A stretch of DNA of 64,000 nt from Nocardia amamiensis NBRC 102102 (lineage in GTDB: Bacteria; Actinomycetota; Actinomycetes; Mycobacteriales; Mycobacteriaceae). The notes beneath the pieces were generated by a model. It was not told the DNA's origin. It did no database searches and saw only the letters and a program-made list of their open reading frames with translations. The stretch lies in contig NZ_BDBA01000008.1 of the NCBI RefSeq assembly GCF_001612745.1, positions 1 to 64,000 of the forward strand. The letters are read 5' to 3'. Below, in pieces: positions 37,118 to 48,300 of this stretch; positions within the stretch are counted from its first letter, which is position 1; each line of letters opens with the position of its first letter. A program made the position numbers and the translations under genes.

Positions 37118-38700
37118 GCGAACGACTCCCTGATCCGCTGCGGTGCATCGGTGCGTGACCACTGCCCGACTCGCATCGCCAGATCACGATTCATGTCGAA
37201 GAATTTGATGTCGGGTTTCCCGTGTGGCATGTAGTCGGGCCAGAATCGCTCCCGGTCGAGGTAGCCGATGAGCGCATCGGCGGCTGCTGCGGGGTCGAGC
37301 TCTCCGCGCTCGACGGCGTGACAGGTGGTCCGGGCGTGGGCGAGAAGTTCTCGCAACGCCTTGGCAAGCTCGGAATCACCGGCTTCCCTGTCACGGAACA
37401 CCTTGTCGTCCCGGCTGATCAGGTATTTGGCGAGAGTATGTTCCAGCGTGGCGGCGGTATAGAAACTGAATGTGTCCCACACCCTGAACATTGCGTTCCA
37501 CAATGAGTAGTCGCGGAATGCGACGTAGGAGCAATAGGCGAGAGCATCGTGCGCGTCGAAGAGCCGCTGCTGGAGCACGTCGACGAACGCGAATCGACTC
37601 GTGGACCAGTCGTCGTCGCGTGTCGCCTCGATGATCCGGTAGGCGAGTGCGTTGACGATCTCGAAGGAGTTGCCCAGTCCGCGGGAGAACAAGGCGTCGA
37701 TGGCTCCTGCGGACTGCGCTGTCAGCGTGAATCGGTCACCGACGGTGCTCGTCGCGGAGTATTGCAACCGTCCGGTACTGATCCAGGGACGGACTGCCTT
37801 GGCGGATTTGAATTGCCCGGCCACGGCAGGGAATCGGCGCAGGAAGTCCTCGAACTCCTGTTCCGGCGCGTCACGGTCGTCGAACACTGCGGATCCGGTC
37901 AGGGTGAGGCCGACACTGCACACCGGATTCGTCGACCGTTCGTGGTTGTCGAACGGGATGACCCACAGCCAGCCACCGTCGAAGATGTGATGCAGTGTGC
38001 CGTTGTGCCATCGGCACGGCTGACCGTAGTCAACGGGTGCCGCGTCGTCGTAGGGCGTGACACCGACCATGTGCGTGAACAGCGAACGCGAGTGTGTGTC
38101 CGCACGGGTCGGTTGCTCGCGGAGCCCGAATCGGTCGGCGAGGGCGGAACGGAAGCCGGTGGCGTCGACGAGATATTCGGCATCGAAGTGCTCGCCGGTC
38201 GCGGTCCGCAGTCGGGCACCGCGACCGGGATCGATGTCGATCTCGCTGATGCGGGTGTTCAGCCGAGGAGTTGCCCCGTATCGGACGGCGAGGTTGAACA
38301 CGTACGTGTCGATGTCCTGCCGGAACCAGTGTGATTCGGCGCGAAACCAGATCGGCAGCACAAGCTGATTGGCCTGCGCCGGATCGGAGGGTTCGCCTTC
38401 GGTGTGATAGACGAACCCGAAGTTCTGCTTCTGCCCGCACGTCGTAGCCACCTGGTCGGTGGTGTCCTTGAAGTTCGACAATGGCGCGAGTTCGGGCACG
38501 TCGTAGCGCTCGGCCATGATCTGCATCGTGGAGGTCGCGAAGGGAATCGTGGATTCGCCCACCGCGAAGCGCGGGTGCACGCCAGCATCGATCAGCAACA
38601 CCCGCACGTCGTGCCGGGCCAGGATCGTGGCGAGTGTGCTGCCGGCTATTCCGGCGCCGAGGATGGCGACGTCATACCGAGTTTCGGTCGACGATGTCAT
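37114..38700 (-). CDS. FAD-dependent halogenase-like monooxygenase
   Basis: 528 residues. The FAD-binding fingerprint is AILGAGIAGSTLATILARHD, followed by VGESTIPFATSTMQ, the GE(A/S)TIP motif of flavin-dependent halogenases. WLWVIPF near the middle matches the WxWxIP halogenase motif, and a Lys in GQKQNFGFVYH is a candidate for the catalytic Lys. Known enzymes use FADH2, O2 and halide to chlorinate or brominate an arene. Start ATG 38700 has AAGGAG upstream. It lies between the ABC transporters and the hydrolase. Halogenation is not proven: some family members only oxidise. Confidence 0.8.
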   Translation of the reverse strand: MTSSTETRYDVAILGAGIAGSTLATILARHDVRVLLIDAGVHPRFAVGESTIPFATSTMQIMAERYDVPELAPLSNFKDTTDQVATTCGQKQNFGFVYHTEGEPSDPAQANQLVLPIWFRAESHWFRQDIDTYVFNLAVRYGATPRLNTRISEIDIDPGRGARLRTATGEHFDAEYLVDATGFRSALADRFGLREQPTRADTHSRSLFTHMVGVTPYDDAAPVDYGQPCRWHNGTLHHIFDGGWLWVIPFDNHERSTNPVCSVGLTLTGSAVFDDRDAPEQEFEDFLRRFPAVAGQFKSAKAVRPWISTGRLQYSATSTVGDRFTLTAQSAGAIDALFSRGLGNSFEIVNALAYRIIEATRDDDWSTSRFAFVDVLQQRLFDAHDALAYCSYVAFRDYSLWNAMFRVWDTFSFYTAATLEHTLAKYLISRDDKVFRDREAGDSELAKALRELLAHARTTCHAVERGELDPAAAADALIGYLDRERFWPDYMPHGKPDIKFFDMNRDLAMRVGQWSRTDAPQRIRESFA

Positions 38701-38713
38701 GGATAGCTCCTTG

Positions 38714-40492
38714 TCAGACTGTCGGGTGATCGGTGGTCGCCGCCACCGCGGGCCGGGACTGCGGCCGGTCGGTGGCGAGGCGCCAGCCTCGGGCGCGTTC
38801 GCGCGTGTGCCAGAAGCGCGCGTACCTGCCGCCTGCCGCGATGAGGTCGGCATGCCGCCCGTGCTCGGCGATCGTCCCGTCCGCGAGGAACAGCACCTGG
38901 TCGGCGTTGACGAGAGTGGCCGGACGGTGGGCGATGACGAGAACGGTCCGGTCGGCGGCAAGCGTGGCGAGACCGTCGCGGATGGCTGCCTCGTTCTCCG
39001 GGTCGAGCGCGGAGGTCGGTTCGTCGGCGAGCACGATCGGAGCGTCCTTGAGCATCGCTCGCGCGATTGATACTCGCTGGCGCTCACCGCCGGACAGGAT
39101 GGCGCCGCCCTCGCCGACGCGGGTGTCCCAGCCTTGGGGCAGGCGAGCGACGATCTCGTCGACACGGGCAGCCGCTGCGGCGGCTAGCACCTGCTCGTCG
39201 GTGGCGTCCGGGCGGGCCAGGCGGATGTTGTCGGCGATGGTGCCGTCGAACAGGTATACATCCTGGAACACCAGCGACAGCTGCGACATCAGGACCTCGG
39301 TGGAGATGTCCCGCACGTCGCATCCACCGAGCCGAACGGTTCCCGCGTCGGTGTCGAAGAAGCGCGCGATCAGCCGGGTGACGGTGGTCTTTCCCGAACC
39401 GGAGTGACCGGCGAGCGCGGTGAGTTTCCCGGCTGGGATGGTGAACGAGACATCCTCGAGCACAGGCGTTGCCGGCGCGCCGGTGTCGCTGGGGTAGCCG
39501 AAGCTGACGTGATCGAACTCGATCTCGGCGCCGTGCGGGCGCGCCGGTGCCGCGGGCTCGGGCAGCGGCGGTGTGGCGAGGATGTCGTGTATCCGCTGGA
39601 GGTGGTTGCGGGCGACTTTCAGCGCACCGCCGAGCTCTCCCGCGGCCAGCAACGGCTCCACGAACCGGACAGCAAGCACGAGTAGCGCCAGCAGTGTCGC
39701 GGTGTCCAGCGAACCGCCCGCCGCGAGATACGTACCGTACCAAAGGGTTACGGTAAATGCGGCCTGCACGACGAAGGTGAACGACACCAGGCCCGGCACA
39801 GCGGCGGTGATGAGCCGTCGGCCCGCATTACGTTGTGCGACCAGGGCGTCGTCAAGAGCGGCGAATCCGCGCGTGATCTGTCCGGACGACCGCAGAACAC
39901 GTTGCGACTGAGCATATTCCACCACTCGGCTGCCCGCCGCGGCTGTCGCTGCATGCGAGCCCCGCTCGGCATGCTGGACCAACCGGCCGGTCCACCAGAA
40001 CGCGGCGGCGATGAACGGTGTCGTGACGAGGACTGCCACAGCGATGCGCCAGTCGAACACGAACATCAGCAGCACCACGGTGGCCGGTGTGACGACAGCC
40101 GAAACGATCGGCCGCAGCAGATTGGCCACCGTGTTGGCCACCGCCATCACACCTTCACCGGCGAGGGTGCCCAGTTCGCCGACTCGCTGGGTACCGAACC
40201 AGCCCAGCGGCAGAGTGGAGACGTGGTCGCCGAGGCGATGGTGCAATTGGCGTAACACCGATCCACCGAGTTCATACCCGGCCTTGGCAGTACGCAAGAA
40301 CAGCGCCCCGTACCCGGCCGCCACCACGGCGAGGATCGCTATCCACGGCCAGGCATCGGCGGGATCGGAACTGAACAGCGCCTGCAGCACGGGCACGAGC
40401 AGGGCGAACACCACCCCCTGCAGCACAGCGGTCAGTAGCGTCAAGATCGCGACGGCGCGGAGATTGGTCATGGTCGCCAGTAGCCGGATCAC
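38714..40492 (-). CDS. ABC transporter, fused membrane-ATPase (YbtQ-like)
   Basis: 592 residues: six membrane helices (about 1-300), then an ATPase domain with Walker A GHSGSGKTT, signature LSGGERQRVSIARAML and Walker B IVLADEPTSALD. Together with the upstream homologue it forms a heterodimer like YbtP/YbtQ or IrtA/IrtB, which import metal-loaded siderophores despite an exporter fold. Start GTG 40492 overlaps the previous stop (GTGA). The gene is followed after 13 bases by the halogenase-like gene. Import of the metallophore is inferred from cluster type. Confidence 0.9.
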   Translation of the reverse strand: MIRLLATMTNLRAVAILTLLTAVLQGVVFALLVPVLQALFSSDPADAWPWIAILAVVAAGYGALFLRTAKAGYELGGSVLRQLHHRLGDHVSTLPLGWFGTQRVGELGTLAGEGVMAVANTVANLLRPIVSAVVTPATVVLLMFVFDWRIAVAVLVTTPFIAAAFWWTGRLVQHAERGSHAATAAAGSRVVEYAQSQRVLRSSGQITRGFAALDDALVAQRNAGRRLITAAVPGLVSFTFVVQAAFTVTLWYGTYLAAGGSLDTATLLALLVLAVRFVEPLLAAGELGGALKVARNHLQRIHDILATPPLPEPAAPARPHGAEIEFDHVSFGYPSDTGAPATPVLEDVSFTIPAGKLTALAGHSGSGKTTVTRLIARFFDTDAGTVRLGGCDVRDISTEVLMSQLSLVFQDVYLFDGTIADNIRLARPDATDEQVLAAAAAARVDEIVARLPQGWDTRVGEGGAILSGGERQRVSIARAMLKDAPIVLADEPTSALDPENEAAIRDGLATLAADRTVLVIAHRPATLVNADQVLFLADGTIAEHGRHADLIAAGGRYARFWHTRERARGWRLATDRPQSRPAVAATTDHPTV

Positions 40493-42195
40493 GCGTCGGC
40501 TCCCTTCCACGCCGCCCACATGGCCGCGTACCGGCCACGGCGGTCGAGTAGTTCGTTGTGGGTGCCTCGTTCGGCGATCACGCCGCGGTCGAGGATGACG
40601 ATCTGGTCGGCGTCCACGATGGTGCTGAGCCGGTGGGCGACAACCAGCACCGTGCGACCGGCGGCCAGTCGTGACAGTCCTTCCTGGATCTCCGCTTCCG
40701 ACTCGGGATCGACGGCGGCGGTTGCCTCGTCGAGCACGAGCACCGGCGCGTCGGCCAGCAGCGCCCGTGCGATGGATACCCGCTGTGCTTCTCCGCCGGA
40801 CAGCGGAGCATCGACGGTGTCGTAGCCTGCGGGCAGAGCGCGGATGCGGTCATCGATGGCAGCGGCAGCGGCAGCGGCGGCGACCTCGCCGAAATCGGCC
40901 TGGGGACGCGGTAGCGCGATGTTGTCGCGCAGGCTCATGCGCAGCAGCCGCACATCTTGGAACACGAAACCAACGGTGCGATAGAGGGATTCCTCGGAGA
41001 GGTCACGAACGTCGGTTCCCCCGATAGTTATTCGTCCTTCGTCAGGGTCGTGGAAGCGTGGGATCAACGAGGCGAGCGTGCTCTTCCCCGAGCCCGATGG
41101 CCCCACGATCGCGGTCACCGTACCCGGCCGTAGCTCGAGATCGATCCCGGCGAGGGCGTCGGTCTCGCCGTCGTAGCTGAACCGGACCTGGTCGAACCGC
41201 ACCGGCAGGCCCGCTATGCCGTTGCCCGTGCTCGCGTCGGACGCCGCCGCGGCTCCGTACGCCAGGGTGGGCGTAGCGAGCAGTTCGCCGACATCGCCGG
41301 CGGCCTGGATTCCCGCCTGCATCGCTTGGCCGCTCTGCGACAGCGCCAGCACCGGCGCAGACAGCGCGAGCCCCAGCAATGCGAACGGCAGCAGATCGAC
41401 AGCATCGAGCCGTCCGGTGGTCACCAGCGCAGCGCCGCCGACCAGAATGACCACCAGCATGCCCACCGGGGACAGGGCCAGCCCGGCCGCGGCCGAGACA
41501 CCGATGACGCGGCGGATCCAGCCGATGAAGAAGTCACTGAAGTCGTCGGCGGCCCGTCGATAACGCTGATGGGCGCGGCCGGTCTGGCCGAACATCTTGA
41601 CCACCGCGATGCCCTGCACGAATTCGACGGCGCTCTTGCTGATTGCCGTCAGCGCGTCGTTGTAGGCCCGCATGCCCTCGCTGTAGCCGGCCATCGAGCG
41701 CCGGTACAGCTCGATTCCGATCGCGAGCGGGATCAGGGTGATGAGCGTCATCTGCCAGTCCACCCAGAACAGGTAGACCAGGCACACCACCGGCGTCACG
41801 ACAGCATTGACGATCTCGAGCGACGAATGCGCGATGAGATGGTGCATCGCGGTCACGTCGTCGCCGACCGACTTCCGCAGCGCACCAGATCCGCGATCGT
41901 CGAACCAGCCGAGCCGCACCCGGCCCACGTGCCCGGCGATGGCGCGGCGCACCGACAACTGGATGTCGTTGTCGGCGTAATGCGTCAGCGAGGCCGCGAC
42001 CAATGACAACGCCAACCGCGCCGCAAGAGCTACCACGGCCGCGACGACCGGCGGCCACGGATCACCGCCGCTGAGCAGTCTGTGGCCCAACTCGGCGACC
42101 GCCGCGAACGGCACAACGCCCGCGGCCGCGGCCAGGACCTGACAGAGCACTGCCGCCAGGAGTCTGCCGCGCGCGGGCCGGAGGAGTTCACGCAT
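40489..42195 (-). CDS. ABC transporter, fused membrane-ATPase (YbtP-like)
   Basis: 568 residues: the membrane domain (about 1-310) and then the ATPase with Walker A GPSGSGKST, signature LSGGEAQRVSIARALL and Walker B VLVLDEATAAVD. It is the partner of the next gene. It is the first gene of the minus-strand operon, starting at ATG 42195 about 85 bases from the Zur box. The divergent gap is short, so one operator could control both operons. Confidence 0.9.
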   Translation of the reverse strand: MRELLRPARGRLLAAVLCQVLAAAAGVVPFAAVAELGHRLLSGGDPWPPVVAAVVALAARLALSLVAASLTHYADNDIQLSVRRAIAGHVGRVRLGWFDDRGSGALRKSVGDDVTAMHHLIAHSSLEIVNAVVTPVVCLVYLFWVDWQMTLITLIPLAIGIELYRRSMAGYSEGMRAYNDALTAISKSAVEFVQGIAVVKMFGQTGRAHQRYRRAADDFSDFFIGWIRRVIGVSAAAGLALSPVGMLVVILVGGAALVTTGRLDAVDLLPFALLGLALSAPVLALSQSGQAMQAGIQAAGDVGELLATPTLAYGAAAASDASTGNGIAGLPVRFDQVRFSYDGETDALAGIDLELRPGTVTAIVGPSGSGKSTLASLIPRFHDPDEGRITIGGTDVRDLSEESLYRTVGFVFQDVRLLRMSLRDNIALPRPQADFGEVAAAAAAAAIDDRIRALPAGYDTVDAPLSGGEAQRVSIARALLADAPVLVLDEATAAVDPESEAEIQEGLSRLAAGRTVLVVAHRLSTIVDADQIVILDRGVIAERGTHNELLDRRGRYAAMWAAWKGADA

Positions 42196-42279
42196 CGCCG
42201 ATCTCCTGCCGTCCGCCCGGATCCGGGATCTCGTGCGCGATTCGAGATCGACTCAAAACATCCTCCAAACATCCGATGA

Positions 42280-42294
42280 TGAAAATCATTATCG
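42280..42294. promoter_or_regulatory. Zur box in divergent metallophore promoter
   Basis: TGAAAATCATTATCG matches the mycobacterial Zur consensus TGAAAATCATTTTCA at 13 of 15 positions. It lies just upstream of a TACTGT -10-like hexamer (42297-42302) for the NRPS operon and close to the start of the transporter operon. No IdeR/DmdR box (TTAGGTTAGSCTAACCTAA type) is visible in the gap. Zinc-dependent repression of both operons is the simplest reading. Confidence 0.8.
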
Positions 42295-42341
42295 TTTACT
42301 GTAGGCTCCATCGCAAGACTTCTCGATCAGGAGGGCTGCCG

Positions 42342-45300
42342 ATGTCGATCGCGGCATCCGATGTAATCGCCGCAGTCGCAAGCATTCTCGGTGTCGATCC
42401 GACCGAACTGGATCCGCACGAAGATCTGTTGCTGCACGGCTTGGACTCGATCAGCGCGATGACGCTCGCGGGACAGTGGCGCCGCGCCGGCTCCGGCGTG
42501 CGCTTCGTCGACCTGCTCGACCGGCCTCGCCTAGCGGAGTGGGTTGTGATGGTCGCCGACGACCGCACACGATCCAGGGGCAACGGTGAGATCGCCGCAG
42601 GGGGGGAGCCGATCAGCGCCGAAAACACGGACGGCAGTGAGCCATTCGACCTGGCGACGATGCAGCATGCGTACTGGGCGGGCCGCCAGCCCGGCCAGCG
42701 CCTCGGCGGTGTCGCAGCGCATTTCTACAACGAGTTCGACGGCACCGGTGTCGAGCCCGCCCGATTGGAAGCGGCGGTGGCGGCGCTGCTGGCACGCCAC
42801 GACATGCTTCGTGTGGCCGTCGGATCCGACGGCCGGCAGCAGATCCTGCCTGACAGCCGGTGGAAAGGATTGCGGGTAAACGACTTCCGTGGCGATCCTG
42901 CGGGATTGGCCAGGCTGCGTGAGGACCTGTCCCATCGCAGGCTGGAGGTGTCGCGAGGTGAGGTGTTCGATGTTCAGCTGTCGCTGACCCCGGACGGCAC
43001 GCGCGTACACGTGAACCTCGACATGCTGGCCGCAGACGCGCAGAGCCTGCGGATTCTGTTCGCGGATCTGGCTGCGCTGTATCGGGATCCGCAGGCCCGG
43101 ATACCGGAACTGCGTTACAGCTATGCCCGCTACCTCGCAGAGCACGCACGGCGGCGGGACTCACCCGATGCCGCGGCCGCGCGCCGGTACTGGCGTGACC
43201 GGGTGCCGACTCTGCCCGGCGCGCCAGCACTGCCGGAGTCCGCTGGTGTGACCGGGTCACGCGTGGTCCGAAAGCACCACTGGCTCAATGCCGATGCGCG
43301 AACCGGACTGGAAGACCGAGCAAGGCGGCGCGGGCTGACACCGGCGCTCGCGATCGCCACCGTCTTCGCCGAGGTGATCGCAGCCTGGAGTAGCCAGGAC
43401 AGGTTTCTGCTCAACCTGCCTCTATTCGATCGCGATCCGCTGCACCCCGATGTGGGCGCGCTGGTGGGCGATTTCACCTCGTCGGTGCTGCTGGCGGTCG
43501 ACGCGGCCGAGGCGGGCACCTTCGCGCAGCGGGCCGCCATGCTGCAGACACAGTTCCGTGCCGACGCCGCGCACGCCGCCTATCCCGGGGTCGAAGTGCT
43601 GCGCGATCTGGGGCGGCATCACGGCGAGCCCGTACTGGCGCCGGTCGTCTACACGAGCGCGCTCGGACTGGGGGAGCTGTTCGATCCCGTGGTGCGGGAA
43701 TGCTTCGGCGATCCGGTGTGGATCATCTCGCAGGGACCGCAGGTCACCCTGGATGCCCAGGTCACCGAGTTCGACGGTGGGCTGCTGGTCAACTGGGACG
43801 CGCGACGCGACGCGTTCGCGCCGGGGGTGCTCGACACCATGTTCGACGCCTACACCGGGCTGCTCGACAGCCTTGCGAACGGCGAGACGGCATGGGACCG
43901 GCCGGTACCCGATCTGCTGCCCGCCGAGCAGCGCGCGATCCGCGCCGCCGCGAATGCCACCGACGAGCACCATGCGGTTCCGGCACCACATGTGCGGCCG
44001 GGCGCGCACGCGGCAGCCGGGGTGCGCCGTGCAGGGCATCGCACCGGCCCGGCGACGCTGCACGAGCGGTTCTTCGCACTCGCCGACGTCCGATGCGACG
44101 CGCCTGCGGTGTTATGGGGCCGTGACGGGTGTCTGACCTACGGTGAACTTGCGCGGCAGGCGCGGGAACTTGCCGCGACACTTCCGGCGGGACAGCTGAT
44201 TCCGGTACATCTGCCGAAAGGACCGGAGCAGATCGTCCGGGTGCTGGGCATTCTTGCGGCCGGATCGGCGTACCTGCCGGTGGGCATCGATCAGCCGCCG
44301 CATCGCCGCGACCGTATCCTCGCCAACGCCGGTCCACTGCCCGAGGCCGGGGACCTGGCCTACGTGATCTACACGTCGGGCTCCACCGGGGAGCCGAAGG
44401 GCGTGCAGATTCCGCATGCGGCGGCACTCAACACCATCGACGACCTCACCGACCGATTCGTGCTCTCGCCGAACGACCGGACCCTGGCGGTATCGGCGCT
44501 GGACTTCGACCTGTCGGTCTTCGACATCTTCGCGCCGCTGACCACCGGCGGCGCGGTCGTACTGGTGGGTGAGAACGAGCGGCACGACCCGACTGCCTGG
44601 GCGGATCTGATCACCCGCCACGGCGTGACAGTGCTCAACTGTGTTCCGGCCGTGCTGGACATGCTGGTGACGAGCAGCCCGTCGCTACCGCTGCGACTGG
44701 TGCTACTCGGCGGTGACCGGGTCGGTGTGGATCTTCCCGGCCGCTTGGGTGCCGTCGCACCGGGATGCGTATTCGCCGCTTTGGGCGGCACCACCGAGAC
44801 CGCCATTCACTCGACCATCCAGATCGTGGAAGACGTGCCCGCGGACTGGACGTCGGTCCCCTACGGTGTTCCGCTGCGCGGTGTGCGGTGCCGGGTCGTC
44901 GACACGCTGGGACGCGATCGCCCGGATTGGGTGCCCGGCGAACTGTGGATCGGCGGCGCCGGGGTGGGACATGGCTACCTCGGCGATCCGGAACGAACCC
45001 GGGCGCGGTTCGTCGACGGCTGGTACCGCACCGGCGACCTGGTCCGATACCGGCCCGACGGCACCCTGGAGTTCCTCGGCCGCGCCGACCATCAAGTCAA
45101 GCTGCGCGGGTACCGAATCGAGCTCGGTGAGATCGACGCGGCGCTGACAGCGCATCCCACGGTGGGCAAGGCGGCTACGGTGATGGCCGGGGGACGGCTG
45201 GTCGCGGCCGTGACACCAGCGATCGACGCGGCCCGACCGGCGACCCGACAGCCTGCCGTCCGGTCGGCGGACGAGCAGATTCCGGTGACGCGTGCCACGG

Positions 45301-48300
45301 TGGAGCGGCTGCTCGACGCGCTGGAATCCGGTACACCGGCCCTCGACCAGTTCCAGCCGCTGCTCGAACGGTGGCGGACCTGGTTGCAAGACAACGGCTC
45401 TCGCGATACCACTGGACAATCACCGCTCGACACCGAGCCGTTGCTCAGCGTGCTGCGCGGCGACCGTGATCGGCTCACCCTGCTCGACCACCCTGTTCTC
45501 GCGCCCCGCGCGTTGTTGTGGTCGCTGCCGGAGACCGCGGCGGCGCTCGCCGTTGTACTCGAGGTGATCCGGAGCACCTGTGCCGAACTCGGCCGTCCCG
45601 TCGAGGTGGTCGAACTCGGCGGCAACGCCGGTGACCGGCTGCTCGAGGCGGTGCGTGACGACCCGTCGCTGCCGGTCGGCGCGGTCCGATACCGCGAAAT
45701 CCGCCATGGCAGCGCCATACCGGAATCGTGGCACGGGCAGTGCGATATCGTGCTGGCCTTCGCGACCTTGCACACCTATCCCGATCCCTCGGCGGGTCTG
45801 GCCACGGCGGCCTTCCTGCTCCGCCCCAGCGGCCGATTCCTCCTGGTGGAGCAGCCGGAACTCCCGCCACTGGGGTTGCTCACCGCCGCGGTACTCGAAA
45901 ACGGATTCCCACACGGCGATTCGATGCTGAGCCCCGCACGCTGGCAGCGCCTGCTGGCCGGAGCCGGATTCGAGATCGAACACGTCGCCGGCCACGACAC
46001 TCTGTTCACTGTCGCGGCACGCGCAACGGGCACGCCGGTCGACGTCGACGACCTGGCGCGATTCGTGGTCGACCGGCTGCCCGAGGCCATGCGCCCCGAC
46101 TGCATCCGAGTGCTCCCACAGTTCCCGTTGTCGCGCAACGGGAAAGTCGATCGCGCGGCACTCACCGAACTACTGGACGTCCCAGGGGAGGCGGCCGCCG
46201 TGAGTGCGCCGTCGACGCCCGCGGAGCAACGTGTCGCCGCCGTATGGTCGGAGATCCTCGGCGTCGACGAGATCGGCCGTGAACACGACTTCTTCCGCCT
46301 CGGCGGAGACTCCCTGCTCGCGACACGAATGGTGAGCCGCTTTCCCGGCCGCAAGCTCGCCGACCTGTACGCGCACCGCACCCTGGCGGCCTTCACAGCG
46401 GTGCTCGTCGACAGCGAACCGATGACCGGACAGACCATCACACCAGATCCCGGTGCCCGGCACGAACCGTTCCCGGCCACCGACATCCAACGCGCGTACT
46501 GGATCGGGCGCGGCGGTGGTGCCGCGCTCGGCGGTGTGGGCACCCACTATTACAGCGAATTCCATTGCCCCGGCCTGGATGTCGACCGGTTCGAACAGGC
46601 GTGGCGTACGCTGATCGCCCGCCACGAGATGCTGCGCGCCGTATTCGACACCGACGGTAACCAGCGCATCCTGCGCGTCGACGAACTGCCGCCATGGCGG
46701 ATACGCCGAGTCGACGGCGACGTACGCGAACAGATGTCGCACCAGGTGCTCGACCCAGGCATATGGCCGCTGTTCGACGTCCGGCTCGGCGCTGGCGACC
46801 GGGTGGGCATCAGCCTCGACAACATCGTGCTCGACGGGCTGAGCATGATGATCCTGTTCTCCGAACTGGATCTGCTCTACCGCGATCCGGACGCCGCACT
46901 GCCATCGATCGATGTGTCGTTCCGGGACTATCTGACCCAAATCAGTCCGGTGAACCCCGAACCGGCCCAGCGCTATTGGCTCGATCGGATACCGCAGCTG
47001 CCGCCCGCCCCACGACCACCACTGCGGATCGACCCGGCCACCGCCGAAACGCCGCGTTTCGTCCGCCGCGCCGGGCAGCTCACAGCCGCGCGCTGGGACG
47101 AACTGCGCGCCATCGCCCGTGGCTGCGGTGTCACTCCGACCGCATTGCTGCTGGCCTGCTATGGCGAGGTCCTGACGGCGTGGTCCGGGCGAGGGGAGGT
47201 CACCATCAACGTCACCCTGTTCGACCGGGCCGACGTGCATCCGCACATCGACCGGGTGCTGGGCGACTTCACCTCGCTCCTGTTCACCGAATACCGCAGC
47301 GAGAACTCGCTCACCGAGTCCGCCCGCGGGCTGCACCAGCGGATGTGGTCTGATCTGGACCACCGCGACGCCTCGCCGATGTGGATTCTGCGCGAGCTGG
47401 CCAAATACCACGGGGAGCAGGTCGGGTTCCCGATCGTGTTCACCAGCGCGCTCGGCGTCGCGGGGGAGGGGCCATCGCTGGATCCGACATCGTTCGGCGA
47501 GAAGATCTGGGCGATCTCGCAGACCCCGCAGGTATGGATGGATCTGCAGGTCCACGAATCCGATGGTGGTGGGCTGAACTACGCGCTGGACACCGTCGAC
47601 GACCTGTTCTGCGAAGGCGTCACCGACGCGCTGTTCGCCGCCTTCGAAAGCTTGCTCGAGACGGTCGCCGACGATAAGCCACCGACCGCTCGGACAGCCC
47701 CGGGACGCGGCATCGGGCCGGGCACAGCGCAGCACGGTCTGCTGCACACCGATTTCTTCACCCAGCCGCCGGAATCCGTAGCGCTCATCCACGACGGCCG
47801 CGCTATCACCTACGGCGCCTTGGCGCAGCAGGCGCTGCGTATCGCCGCCGGACTGCCACGTGGTGAGCTGATCGCGGTCAGCTTGCCGAAGGGCCCCGAG
47901 CAGATCGCCGCGGTACTCGGTGTCCTCGCCGCCGGATCGGCGTACCTGCCGATCGGCATCGACCAACCCGCCGCCCGCCGCGAGCGCGTTCTCACCGCAG
48001 CCGGAGCCCGGCTGGTCATCGACGACATCGAGCCGTTCCGTGACGCCACGCCACTGGCGGAGCCGGTGCCGACGACACCGGATGCCCTCGCCTACGTCAT
48101 CTACACCTCGGGCTCGACCGGCGATCCGAAAGGCGTGGAGATCACCCACGCCGCGGCCTACAACACCATCACCGACATCAACGACCGCTACGGCGTCGAC
48201 GCCACCGACAGCGCACTCGCGGTATCCGCGCTGGACTTCGACCTGTCGGTGTACGACCTGTTCGGTCTGCTCTCCGTCGGCGGCACGGTCGTAGTGATCG

